A program made the position numbers and the translations under genes. Of a stretch of DNA of 64,000 nt, positions 11,373-22,691 are shown piece after piece. The number at the start of each line of letters is the position of its first letter. The stretch's first letter is position 1. Source of the stretch: Adiantum capillus-veneris. Lineage: Eukaryota > Streptophyta > Polypodiopsida > Polypodiales > Pteridaceae. The notes under the pieces are model-generated. The model was not told the DNA's origin, did no database searches, and saw only the letters and a list, made by a program, of their open reading frames with translations. The stretch spans positions 35,741,598-35,805,597 of the forward strand of contig CM043962.1 of assembly GCA_014529385.2 (NCBI GenBank). Direction: 5' to 3'.

Positions 11373-14122
11373 AAGTGGGATTAAGAAGTACAGCTTTGCA
11401 AGAAGTCGCGTCCTATTCAGAAGTCCCATTGAAGTTTCAAGAAGCATTGAAGGATGTTGAGCCTGAAGAAGGCCCACCAGAAATTCACAATGCCCAATGG
11501 GAAAGGTCAAGAAAGCTATGCATGGTTGAATTGGATCAACAGGATGTGGGCTTATACAAGTTTCTTGATCTTGGGAAAGAAGTCACATACTACATATGCT
11601 TAGATCCCAGACGTGGAGAGTTAAGCAAAGAGAAAAGGTTATATTGGTTTATATCTATGAACCCAACAAATCAAGACTTCATTGTGGTTGATAAATACGG
11701 TAGGTACTATGAAATAGCTGATGTGAAAAATATGAGTGAGTTTACCATCATGGGGCGCAGTGTAAGTCACATACTTGGACACCGTCCAAAAACACCATCC
11801 AAGGAAACGGAAAAGAAAGATTCGGGTCAATCTTCTCCCTCAGTGCAAACCTCGACGAAATCAACTCGTCAACATAGCCCTAAGGCTATGCCGAAGCCCC
11901 AAGTCAAAGACCATATGCTGATGGGAGAATTAGCATTACAACTGCTAGAAGGCACGGATAGTGAGTTGATCCTATATGCAAGCAACAATGGAAGCTATTT
12001 TCAACTTCTCAAGGACAAGACAATGGTGGATAAAGCAAAGAAACCAGCGGATACACCTAAATCAGTGGTAATCTACAGGTACATGCATGTAAAAGAGATG
12101 TCTTATCTATATCTAGATACAATAGGAAACCACTATCAGCAATATTATGGAGAGCTTCCTCGTCCAAATAATGCAACTGTTGAGTTAGAGGTATATTGCA
12201 ACCAGTGTGCCATTGGTCATTTAGTGAAGGACTGCCCCGCAAAGCTCGACCTGGAAAAGAAGAAGCAGCAAGCTCAAAGCAAAGTGCATACAGTGATAAC
12301 AGAAAAACAAAAGAAAAATTCTCCACCGAGGTCTCCAGAAAAGAAGCAGATCTTGTCGGAAAGCACAAAAGACAGGCTCAAGACACAGTTGCTTGAAGTC
12401 AAGGGCATCAACGACATTATCATAGAGAATCAAGCTCTCAAGAAAGATCAACTGAATCAACTAATCCAAGATATCTTAAAGAACCTCAATGAGAAGACGT
12501 CAAAGCCACCAAAAGTTGATGAAGAAGAAGCTCGCAGTTTAGAGTTCATGAAGGAAAAAAGCCAAGATTCGGAAAATGGTAAGCCAACTCTAGAAGAGGT
12601 GATACAGGTGACAACAAATCCTAGTGCCATGTCACAACTGGAAGATAAGCAGATAGAGTCGAAGTGTGAAGCTGAAATTCTACAAGAAGATTCCTCTACA
12701 AAGAACTCTTCAGTGGTGGTAGGAGAAATCAAGGAGAAAGATAAGCTACAAGAAAATGTGGATGAAGCCTTAGAATCTACAGAAGAAAGGGAAAAGACGA
12801 TCTCGAAGATTGACGACCAAGGACAAGCAATGCAGGATATGAGTGAATATTTTCTAGAAGAGACTCTACAACAACCCATGGAACAATGTGAACCAAAGGC
12901 CACGGCGACCATTACATCCAAAGAAGAGAGTCAACCTCAACATCTTGCTACACAAGCTTCAGAAGATTTACATGAGGCATAGTCACCATTGAATGAACTA
13001 CAAGAGCTAGAAAAGCGAGAAAAGGTAACTAGTGACAGAGATCTTCCGGAATCAAGAATCGAGACGTCAAAGTCAGCAACTAGCAATGAAGAACAACAAG
13101 AAGCTCGAGATATGGGCCTTATACAAGGCTCTAGAGAAGAAGCTAGTAAGCACTTGGAACAGACTTCAACTAGTCAAACAACAAAGAAGTTCGACGTACA
13201 ACAGAATGACAAAGCTTCCAAGGCACACAGATCAAAGACTAATACAGGAAGCAAAGAGGACATCAGTTACCTGGCAGCCAACAAGAAGATTAATTTCTCA
13301 TTGGAGGCACATGAAAAACTGAAGTTCAAATTCACAACAAAGATAGATTACACTGCCACGATGAATGTCATGTCTTATGAGCTGTGGTTACTTCTAGATA
13401 AGCCGGAACTGGATGAAATTCAGGTACAGGTTTCCATATCACATGGAATTGAGGTCATAAGTTTAGGTATTACAGAAGCTACCCTTAAACTATGGTCAAG
13501 GGTAATGAAAGACAAATTCCTAGTGGTGGATTCTTCAAAAATGAGTACACATTTAATTTTGTCCAAGCAATGGGCGAAAACATTGGTAGATGAACCTGAA
13601 TCTTCAATTATGGTCATCACGACTAGCAATCACGAAAGCCATCCAACAACCGCTCAGAAATTATTGGCTGTTGACAAAGGCAAAGCTAAAGTCAGCACAA
13701 AAATGTCCTACCAAAAGAAGTCTTCTCTTCAATTCAAGTCTTTAGTCCAACCCATTAAGATTCAAGATAAAGCTTCCACATCAACTACCGATACGTTTCC
13801 ACATCCAAAGCCTACTTCGAAGAAGGTCTTTCAACCAAAATACCCTACACTGCGAGATCACCGTCGACAAAAGTCTTCAAAGGTCTACGTTAAAGCTGAA
13901 GAAATCAAAGTAAAGGACCCCATATGGATAGAGGATCCTAGCCAACAGATGAAAGGTACACACATGGGATGGATAGCCTCCCAATACAGGTTGGCAGAGC
14001 AAGGCTATTATGAAGGTCAAAAGCAAATTTGGTTACCAAAACCAAAGATCTCAGCTTATGCAGAGGATATTGGATTCAACAAGCAACCGCAAAGGCAACA
14101 AAGCTCATATTCATCTCGCTAA
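11300..14122 (+). CDS. Gag-like / relic protease ORF of RT-less LTR element (one in-frame TAG)
   Basis: One frame from 11300 to 14122 is interrupted only by a TAG at 12980-12982, giving 560 and about 379 codons. The first part holds two more copies of the GRYY module and then CNQCAIGHLVKDC, a zinc-knuckle-like motif with C-x2-C-x3-H-x4-C spacing, one residue short of the retroviral norm. A long acidic, lysine- and glutamate-rich coiled-coil-like tail follows. After the TAG, residues near 105-200 (IDYTATMNVMSYELW ... FLVVDSS ... HLILSKQW) follow the layout of a retropepsin, but the catalytic D-T/S-G reads D-Y-T, so it should be inactive. Near the end is YYEGQKQIWLPK, echoed downstream at about 14290. 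No RT, RNase H or integrase motif follows. TAG could derive from CAG by one C-to-T change. Confidence 0.6.
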
Positions 14123-15673
14123 AGGAGACCAACCACCAAGGCCCGACAAAAGTACACAGGAAATTTCAAATCTAGCTGGCCTTCACAACAACATAGGACT
14201 TCATCAAAAAACAATCCCACTAATGGCACTCTTGTACATCTTAAAACAACAGCGCAAACAAGATGGGAAGTGCCATCTATAGTTCTTCATGCACAAGGCT
14301 ACTATAACAGAAATTGTAGAATCTGGTTACCAAAGATACCAATTTTAGATTCTTCAATCAAACTAATTCAGCATGATGACAATTGCAATGGCAAGGAAGG
14401 CACAATCAAGGACAATGTTCCAGTCAAGGCAAAGATATCTGCAAAGATATGATAATTACAAGTTGCAGATACAAATGGGTTCCAAAAGAGCAACACATCC
14501 CGAAGAAGATTGCAGTCATCTCCAACTCTCAGGAAATATCAAGCCATGCTACACATAGTGTTACACAGAATGGAGCAAGCCAATCTTCTCAGCCAAAGGA
14601 TCAACAACAACAACAAAAGGAAATTTTGACAACTAAGGTCAACCAAATATGGCAAAAGCAACCAATATTGCCAGTTTGGTCCTTTACAAATCCTCTCTTT
14701 GAGGATGGGAGTTCGGAATTTCAAGACCAATACTTGGTTGAAAGCTCCCAAGAGTAAGTCAAGTTGCCATAAAAAGCATGGCATAAGAGTCAAGAGTCGG
14801 GCAGCTGCGCCACTAAATGAGCAAAGCATCACACCCAAGCTTCATGTCCTAATATTTCTGTGGTATATGAGTCTAGATATTTAGACTATGGCTCAAGCTG
14901 GAAGAGTTGAGCATATTCTAAGATAAAGTCTCTCATGCTGGATAGGTGAGCATAAGTGTTGAAGTCTATTATTTTAATTGGTGGAGTGGCGGAGTAGTCC
15001 AAATAAAACACTCATGCACATGTACACAGTGAGCAGAGTGAAAAAACCTCGAGCATCAAAAGCCCTTCTTGTGAGTAATCGCAACTCTTGAAGTCAAATT
15101 TAATTTTGCTTCTCTAGCTACATTTACTCCTGGAAGTACCCATTCAAAATCTTCTCGCACAACATATTGTTTACCATGCATATATCTATGCAAGCATATA
15201 GAATGTCCCATCATTGGACGTTTGCATTCGGCACGTTTTTTGCGTTCCACCCATGCACTCACCTTACAAGTACCAGCAAGGACAACAACTCGCATCAACT
15301 GTGCAACAACAAAGACTCAACACTTGACGAAGGCTACTATTAATATTCACGCACATTTCATTCTTAGCCACCCCGGGCCTAAGAACATTAATAATTTCTA
15401 TTGCACGTATACCATTGGGCACTTTTTCCCACGTGGTTTTTCCCCATTGGAATTCCGGCAAAAAGACCCTAATCTAGTGTAAATACATCCCTTATTTTAC
15501 TTTTACTTTCCTCTTATACTCAACCAAAATTCAATTCACAGTTAAACCTCTAATTCCGAACACCATAAAGCACATCCCACTCACCCACCCTTGAACCAAC
15601 CAAAATAAACACTCACCTCCGACAACAACCGTCCCACTGTGCAGCCAACCAGGAGCACACGGGGACGTGCGCT
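14123..15673 (+). other. 3' untranslated part of the RT-less LTR element
   Basis: Contains a decayed repeat of the preceding ORF's C-terminal module (GYYNRNCRIWLPK near 14300, against GYYEGQKQIWLPK near 14005), in a broken frame. The remainder has only short open frames. No pol domain is visible on either strand. Confidence 0.6.
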
Positions 15674-15691
15674 AAAATGGGATGGGGGGAG
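15674..15691 (+). other. Polypurine tract
   Basis: AAAATGGGATGGGGGGAG lies directly against the 3' LTR start TGTTAACC, as expected for plus-strand priming during reverse transcription. Confidence 0.85.
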
Positions 15692-16680
15692 TGTTAACCT
15701 ACGATGATTAACGACACTTTACCATAAAGATCTATGCCATATTTATTGCTTTTAGTAAGTGACGGTGATGCCAGGATGTGGATGTGATGCTAAAGATGCA
15801 GATGAAGTGAAGATCATTGGAAGATGCAGAGAAGAGAAGGATCGGATGCAACAGAAGGAGTTACGGTCATCAACGACGGCCACTTTTGTGTTATGTCATT
15901 TCCCGTCAAAAAGACGCAAGAGCGGATTGTAATTATGTATTGGGCTCTGTGGGAGTTCCAACTGGTAATATTGGTGATAATCATAGAAGCCTAGGCAGTG
16001 TAGACATCAGATAAGTGAGTCTGACCATTTGGGCGCCCGGCCATTTCTAAAAATCCTAGGAAGTATATATGTCAAATGCACCAATGTGAAGGGCACTTTT
16101 TAAAAGTCACAACTAAGAGATCTACTTTGAAGAGAGCAAGCTCTGGGCTATGGAGTTGTGAAGAAGGAGATGGCTATGGAGTCAAGTTCTCTACACGCAT
16201 GCCTTGGCGTATTCGGCGTCAGCACTAGCTAAACTCTAACCCCTTCTCTCTCACCTACGCATTGATGTAATCCGTGCTTAATTATTACATGATTCAAGGG
16301 GCTGATTTCGTGTGTTAATTACTCTCTTTTAATCAAGTTCCCTCTCTTGTTAAGCATGCTCATGTGTGTGTAGATCGGTGTAGTCCGTGTGCGGCTTGGC
16401 TATGCTTGTTTATGCGCGTGTATGTGCTTGATTAGTGAAAGGTTAGTGATTGATTAGTGAGCTATGAGCATGATTAAGCTCTTGTGTGTGTGAGATTAGA
16501 CCAAATGGTAGAGAAGTAGTGTGCTAGCTCATAGTTCTCCTTGTCATTAGCTCTCTAATTAGTTAGATTTCTCATCCTAATCCTCTACGTGGCACGTACA
16601 AGCGTCTATTGTTTGTCATACTCTTCTCGGTTTGACAAATTATGTTGGTGCAATCCACCATACTATGGCGTACCCCAACA
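15692..16680 (+). repeat. 3' LTR of the RT-less element
   Basis: 989 bp, TG...CA ends, homologous to 5980-6997. It is followed by CATCC (16681-16685), the right target-site duplication, and then by the continuation of the interrupted repeat. Confidence 0.92.
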
Positions 16681-16860
16681 CATCCTCATTGAGTGGTCGA
16701 GAGATCGAGTACCGAGGAGGCTATCCGACATATACTCCTTCCTTGTATATACAACTTTGTAGACTTAGCACTTGTTTCAGAGCTTTAGGTAGCAGAGGGT
16801 GCCACTCAGTCAGAGTTTATATCGTGAGTATATGTAGATTTGTGGATTTGGGAGATGGGA
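16681..16860 (+). repeat. Unidentified dispersed repeat, copy 2 (right part)
   Basis: Continues the sequence broken off at 5979 and matches 4352-4540 in copy 1. It ends where copy 1 runs into its CA/GA microsatellite. Confidence 0.75.
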
Positions 16861-17344
16861 TGGTAGGCTCGTCGTACCCTAGCTAATCAAGAGATTGCTA
16901 TTGCTTAGATTTAGTTCTAGTGTGATAGAGCCCAGGCGGAAATGGCTAAGTCCTCAGCTGTAGCAGAGGGGGATGCACCACCTGGCAGTCAGTGCACAAT
17001 AGCACAGAGAGTGGTGCAGGTCCCCCCCGCACTAGGGTGCAGTTGGCACCTTACATTGAGCACTTGGATTTAGACTCAGATTGATATACTTGTATTTCAG
17101 TATTTGTTGCATTCTTTATGGATTGTAGCCACCATATTTTAGTTTAATGTATCCACTTGTAGCACACCTTGTGTAAGATGTATTTTCATGGTGGTGTAGT
17201 TATAGTCGATATTTATGGTGAGTCCTGATGGTGTTGTAATTATAGTCAATGGCTTATAGTGTCTACATGCTATTTGTCTTGATGTACATGTCTAAGTTCA
17301 TTGGTAATATTATTGGATATTGAATATTTCACATGCTATTTTAT
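16861..17344. other. No gene recognised
   Basis: About 480 bp between the dispersed repeat and the satellite. Only short open frames; nothing recognised apart from a weak local duplication of TATAGTCGATATTTATGGTG-like sequence near 17205-17265. Confidence 0.5.
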
Positions 17345-20300
17345 GTTCACATGCCATACGATATGGTATGGGCAGTCAAGGCCCATATTATGTCCTAAAA
17401 TGGCCTTTACGGCTCATATGGCATAGTTTAGCGCAGAATATGGGTCTTGTCCGCCCAAACCATATCGAATGGTTGTGAAACTTTGCACGAGTATGGGTGA
17501 GTACCATTCCCACACTCTTTCAATGTTGCACATCCATTGGATATAGTATGGTTGGTCCGGATCCATACTATGCGCTAAAATGGCTCGAATGACTCATATG
17601 GCCCATTTTAGCGCATAGTATGGGCCTTGTCTGCCCAACCATATCGGATGGCCAAAAAAATTTGCACCAATAGGTGTGAACACCATTCACTCACCCCTAA
17701 AATGTTTCACAACTGTCCAATATGGTATGGGCGATCCCTACCAATACTATGTGCTAAAATGGCCCGTAAGGCTCATACGCTCCATTTTAGCGCATAGTAT
17801 AGGCCTTGTCCACCCAAACCGTATTGGATGGCCATGATACTTTGCATGAGTAGAGGCAAGCACCATTATCCCACCTGTGAAAAGTTACAGATCCATCCCA
17901 TGGTATGGACGGTCAATGTCCAAATTATGTGCTAAAATGGGTTGTATGAGCCATGCGACCCATTTTAGCGCATAGTTTGGGCCTTGACCAACCAAACCAT
18001 ATTGGATGTCTATGAGATGTTTCATGCCTAGAAGTAAGAACCATTCCCCCACCAGTGAAAAGTTATACTGTCATCCGATATGTTATGGAGGGTCAAGGTT
18101 TATACTATGCGCTAAAATGGCGCGTATGAGCAATACGTCCTATTTTAGCGAATAGAATGGGTCTTGATCGCCCAAACGATATCCAATGGCCACGGAAATT
18201 TTCATGGGTATGGATGAGTTCCATTATCTCCCCCCACATGCTCAGTTGTAGAGACATCCGATATGGTATGGGTAGTCAAAACCCATAATATGCGCTAAAA
18301 TGAGCCGTATGCACCATACGACCCATTTTAGAACATGGTATGGGCTTTCACTGCCCAAACAATATCCGATGGACATGATACTTTGCACATGGGAGGGTGA
18401 GAACCATTCCCCCACTTGTGAAAAGTTTCACAACCATCCGATGTGGTTTGGACGGTCAAGGCCCATACTATGTGCTAAAATGAACCGTATGGCACCAATG
18501 GCTCATTTTAGCTTTAGTATGGACCTTGACTGCTCAAACCATATCGGATGGCCATGAAACTCTTTACACATGGTAAAGGCACCATTTTTTCACGCATAAA
18601 AAATTGTACAACCATATGATATGGTTTGAGTGGTCAAGGCCCATACCATATGCTAAAATGGGTCGTATGGCGCATACGATCCATTTTAGTGCATAGTATG
18701 GGATTTGACTGCCTAAAACATATCCAATGGCCACGAGACATTGCATAGGTAGGGGTGAGCACAATTCCCCTATGTGTCCAAAGTTGCATAGCCATATGAT
18801 ATGGAATGGGCAGTCAAGGCCCATACTATACGCTAAAATGGACCATATGGCACATACGACCCATTTTAGCCCATAGTATGGGCTGACATAGCTCAAACCA
18901 TATCAGATGGCCACAAGACTTTTCACGGATGGAGGTGAGAACTATTCTCCCACTCATGAAAAGTTGTAGAGTCATCTGATATAGTATGGATGGACAAGGC
19001 GCATACTATGCGCTAAAACGGGCCGTATGGCTAATACGACCCGTTTTAGCACATAATATGGGTCAAAATTGCCCAAACCATATCGGATGGCCACGAGACT
19101 TTACAAGAGTTGGGGTGAGCACTATTACCCCACCCATGCAAAGTTGCATCGCCATCCAAGTTTTGGGTTCATGGGTTAAGGTTTAAGGTTTAGGGTATAG
19201 GGTAGCCATTCAACCCCTTTTAGCACATACTATGGGTCGTGATCGCCCAAACCATACCGGATAGATGTGAAGCACCATTTCTCCACTTGAGATAGCTCTG
19301 AAGCACCATTCCTCCACCTATCAAAGTTGCAAAGTCATTTGAGTTTAGGGTTTATGGACTAGGGTTTAGGGTACATGGGTTAGGGAATAAGGTTCAGGAT
19401 ATGGGTTATATGGATTAGAATTTAGGGCTTAGGGTTCAAGGTTTGAGGTTTATGATTTACGGTTTAGGGTATATGCGTTAGGGTTTAGGATTTAGGGGTT
19501 TAAAATGTAGAGCTTAGGGCTTAGGGGATAGTCTTTGTGGTTTAAGGTTTAAGATTTAGATTTATTATTTAGGCTTTACAATTTAGGGTTGATGTTTTAG
19601 GGTTTGGAGTTCAATCCTTAAGGTTTTTGATTTATGGTTTAGCTAAAATGGATTATATGCGTCATACTCACGCCATACAACCCATTTTAGCGAATAGTAT
19701 GGGCCTTAACCACCCATACCAATTCAGATGGCTATGAAAATTTTTAGGGGTGGAGGTGAGCACCATTCCACACTCATGAAAAGTTTTAGAGCCATTGAAT
19801 ATGGTTTGGGCAGTCAAGGCCCATATCATGCATTAAAATGGGTCGTATGGCGCATACGACCCATTTGAACGTATAGCATACAATGGTTCTCACCCCTACT
19901 TGTGAAAAGTTGCATAGCCATCTAAATTGGTATGTGTAGTAAAGGTTCATACTATGTGCTAAAATGGATCATATAGCGAATACGGCCCATTTTAATGCAT
20001 AGTATAGGCCTTGAGCCCCCAAACCATACTTGATGCACACAACACTTTTCACCGGTGAGGGTGAGGACTATTTTTCTACCCATGCAAAGTTGTACAACCA
20101 TCCAATATGGTTTGGGCACTCAAGATGCATACCATGCACTAAAATGAGCCTCATGGCGCATACGGCCCATTTTAGCACATAGTTTGGGCCTTGATGACTC
20201 AAACCATATTGAATGGCCATGAGACTTTGCATGTGTAAGGTAAGAACCATTCCCACATCCGTGCAAATCTGCATAGCCATCCGATATGGTATGGGCAGTC

Positions 20301-20950
20301 AAGGCCCATACTATACGCTAAAATGGCCCGTATGAGCCATACGTCCTATTTTAGTGCACAGTATGGGCCTTGACCGCCCAAACCATATCCTATGACCATG
20401 AGACTTTGCATGTGTATGGTTGAGCACCATTCCACCACTCGTGCATAATATAGTTGCATGGCCATCCATTATGGTTTGTGCGGTGAAGGCCCATACCATA
20501 CGCTAAAATGGATCGTATGGTGCATACAGCCCATTTTAGCGCATAGCATGGGCCTTGACTGCCCAAACCATATACGATGGCCACAAGAATTTGGAGAGGT
20601 AGGAAAAGGGACCATTTTCTCACGCGTGCAAAGTTGCATAGCCATCTGATATGGTTTGGGCAGTCAAGGCCCATACCATGCGCTACAATGGGCCGCATGG
20701 TGCGTACGACCCATTTTAGCGCATAGTATCGTCCTTGACCGCCCAAACCATATATAAGATGCCACGAGACTTTGTACGGGTGTGGAGGTGAGCACCATTC
20801 CCCCACTTGTAAAAAGTAGCATAGCCATCCAATTTGGATTTGGGCAATCCCGACCCATACTATGCGCTAAAATGGGTCATATGACCCATACGGCCCATTT
20901 TAGCACAGAGTATGTTCTGACACCTCTCAAACCGTATTAAATGGCCACAT
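17345..20950. repeat. Palindromic ~180-bp satellite array, about 18 units
   Basis: Units recur every ~175-182 bp (palindrome centres near 17417, 17595, 17772, 17952, 18131, 18310, 18490, 18670, 18850, 19030, then 19660, 19850, 19977, 20153, 20332, 20520, 20700, 20885). Each unit has a large inverted repeat of about 58-bp arms: left arm runs through ATATGGT, GGTCAAGGCCCATACTATG, CGCTAAAATGGGCCGTATG, and the right arm is its complement back to ACCATATCGGATGG. The remaining ~60 bp is a second palindrome, CTTTGCACGGGTAGGGG facing CCCCCACCCGTGAAAAG around GAGCACCAT. The array therefore reads nearly the same on both strands; frames on + and - yield the same phrase (NHIGWP, NHIRWL). These frames are not genes. 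Units are diverged by roughly 10-20 percent, and the unit at 19850-19977 is shortened. Confidence 0.92.
19161..19640 (+). repeat. Interstitial telomere-like repeats (TTTAGGG-related) inside the satellite
   Basis: Two blocks, 19161-19204 and 19336-19640, consist of degenerate GTTTAGGGTTTAGGG-type heptamers, the plant telomere repeat, mixed with variants such as GGTTTATGG. Between them lies a partial satellite unit (right arm only, about 19205-19335). Degeneracy excludes an active telomere; an old internal relic or subtelomeric association is likely. Confidence 0.8.
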
Positions 20951-21115
20951 GAATTTTCAAGGGTGGAGATGAGACTAGTGGGTAACTCTTCTGGCAAGTA
21001 TTTGGGCCTCATGTGATAGCCAATGGGTCGTGCAAGGTTGGTCAAATGAGTTCAGGTCATGTGTACATGCCATGTGCCTCTTTCTTTGAAAGTTATGTGG
21101 TCCAAGGGCAAGTTT

Positions 21116-21305
21116 TGTTGGGGTATAGGTGTCTGTGCCTTGCCCGGTCGCCCAGAGTCTGGGCGCCCACTGACTTGTATACCTTATACATAGCATAAGT
21201 GTATAGGGGGCTGCTCACTCTTTGAGTCTCCCCACCCATATCTGTGTGTCGTGTGTCTCCTTCTCTCGCTCACTCTCCGTCTGTGGTGCTCCCCGATCCC
21301 CTTCA
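21116..21305 (+). repeat. 5' LTR of copia element
   Basis: 190 bp starting TGTTGGGGTATAGG and ending CCCCTTCA. It contains CTTATACATAGCATAAGTG near the middle, possibly the promoter region, and pyrimidine-rich sequence at the end. Confidence 0.93.
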
Positions 21306-21307
21306 AT

Positions 21308-21319
21308 TGGTATCAGAGC
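21308..21319 (+). other. Primer binding site, tRNA-iMet type
   Basis: TGGTATCAGAGC, an exact match to the complement of the plant initiator tRNA-Met 3' end, two bases after the LTR. Confidence 0.93.
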
Positions 21320-22691
21320 ATAGGTGCAGAGGGAGCGCATGTGTGCACAGTCACGACGACAGCGGAGAGCCACTTTCATTCCCGAAATCGCGTCCGCGCG
21401 CGCGCGCACTTTCAAGAGTGCAAACAGGGTTTCGACTTCGGCATCGGCAAATTCAGCTTTCCGAGAGCGGTTCCATCAGGCGTCCTGTCGTTTTACCCCC
21501 TTTCGAAGCCATTCGAGCCATCAGAAACCTCATTTGAGCTACGGTTGAGGAGCTGCATTTTCAGCCCTCTTTTGGCAGTTTATGCTGCGTTTTTGGGTCG
21601 AAACGGAGGTTTTTTGGCATAGCTTTCACACCCAGACTCGGATACATGTGATCCAGGAGTCTACCTTGGGGTTTTGGCATGCTCCGGACACGCTCGTCAT
21701 ATCAGAATTTTAAAATTCTGAACGCTGAATTTTCTGTAGTAGCAGTTGTTTATTGTGTGTCGAGGATTCCACACATGGTTTGCTCTCAGATGTGAGAGTG
21801 ACATTTGCTGCAAGTTTCCTCACAGGTGGGAGGATACGATGTATGCCTTATGTGGTTTGATGCTCAGGGAGACTAATGTGATTGCATTTTGAGCTCGGCA
21901 ATGTATGACTCGAGCATGTTTTTTGGCAGTCACAGGTAGAGCAGATATTTGTGTACTAGATTTGCAGGTGTTTGCAATGATGTATGCAAAGTGTGGAGAT
22001 TGGTGCATGCATTTGGAGTGCGGTTTGATGCGCTTTGGTTGCTCATGGTTTTGAGTGTGCAGTCAGTTTGGTTAATGGTTTTGTGGCCGTTTTACTGACG
22101 AAACTTTGGCAAAATTTTCCCAGGAGTTTTATGCGCATCATTTATGCGATCTAGGTAGAGATTGCGGGTTGCACTCAGCATTTGCGTGCGGTGTTCTCTG
22201 CAGGTGGGAGATTTGTGCGTGTGTATGCATCGATACCGCACAGTGTGGGCTTGGTGATTAGCTCACGGGTTTGACGGGCGTACAATTATCTTGGCACACT
22301 CACAGGAGTGAGTATTGTGATGTATGCTTGTGTGGCTACGAGCTAGGTAGCCGGATTCGAGCACTAATGGCTTGAGGTTTTTCAGCAGGTTTCAGGTACA
22401 GGTTTACAAGTTTACAGGCAGGTTTGAGGGCTTATTTGAGTGCTGAATTTTCAGCCATTGTTTCCTCTTTGCAAGTGTCCATGTATGGCTCGGTTGTAGG
22501 CTGATCTGGGACACGTTTGTGACTTGTTTATGCAGTTGTTTAAGAGCTGAATTTTGGGGCTGTTTTGGGGCTGATTTGCAGCCATATCTTACAGCCATAT
22601 TTGCAGACTTTTGTTGATGCGATTCGAGCCAGTTTAGGGCTGATTTGGTTGACATTTGCTACTCATTGTTGGTTGCTCTTTTGCGAGCATT

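Larger units (their letters stand above)
5980..16680 (+). mobile_element. 10.7-kb LTR retrotransposon, non-autonomous (no RT or integrase seen)
   Basis: Complete by structure: LTRs at 5980-6997 and 15692-16680, both beginning TGTTAACCTACG and ending CCCCAACA; primer binding site at 6999; purine tract before the 3' LTR; five-base duplication CATCC at 5975-5979 and 16681-16685. The paralogous uninterrupted sequence at 4350 confirms the empty site. The LTRs differ at roughly 25-30 positions by eye plus two short length differences, so the insertion is neither brand new nor ancient. The 8.7-kb interior holds gag-like ORFs and a relic protease, but I find no reverse transcriptase, RNase H or integrase motif in any frame. 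It would need another element's enzymes. The primer site resembles those of Tat/Athila-type Ty3/gypsy elements, so a gypsy origin is likely but unproven. Confidence 0.88.

Noticed and set aside
11300-11410. Possible intron joining the two gag-like frames (donor CAG/GTATGG at 11310)
   Set aside because: No acceptor restores the second frame in the right phase within a plausible distance; a frameshift is simpler.
18300-20858. Many similar frames on both strands such as those with NHIGWP or NHIRWL, which look like a protein family
   Set aside because: They arise because the satellite is palindromic and tandem; frames are short, start at random units and accumulate stops.
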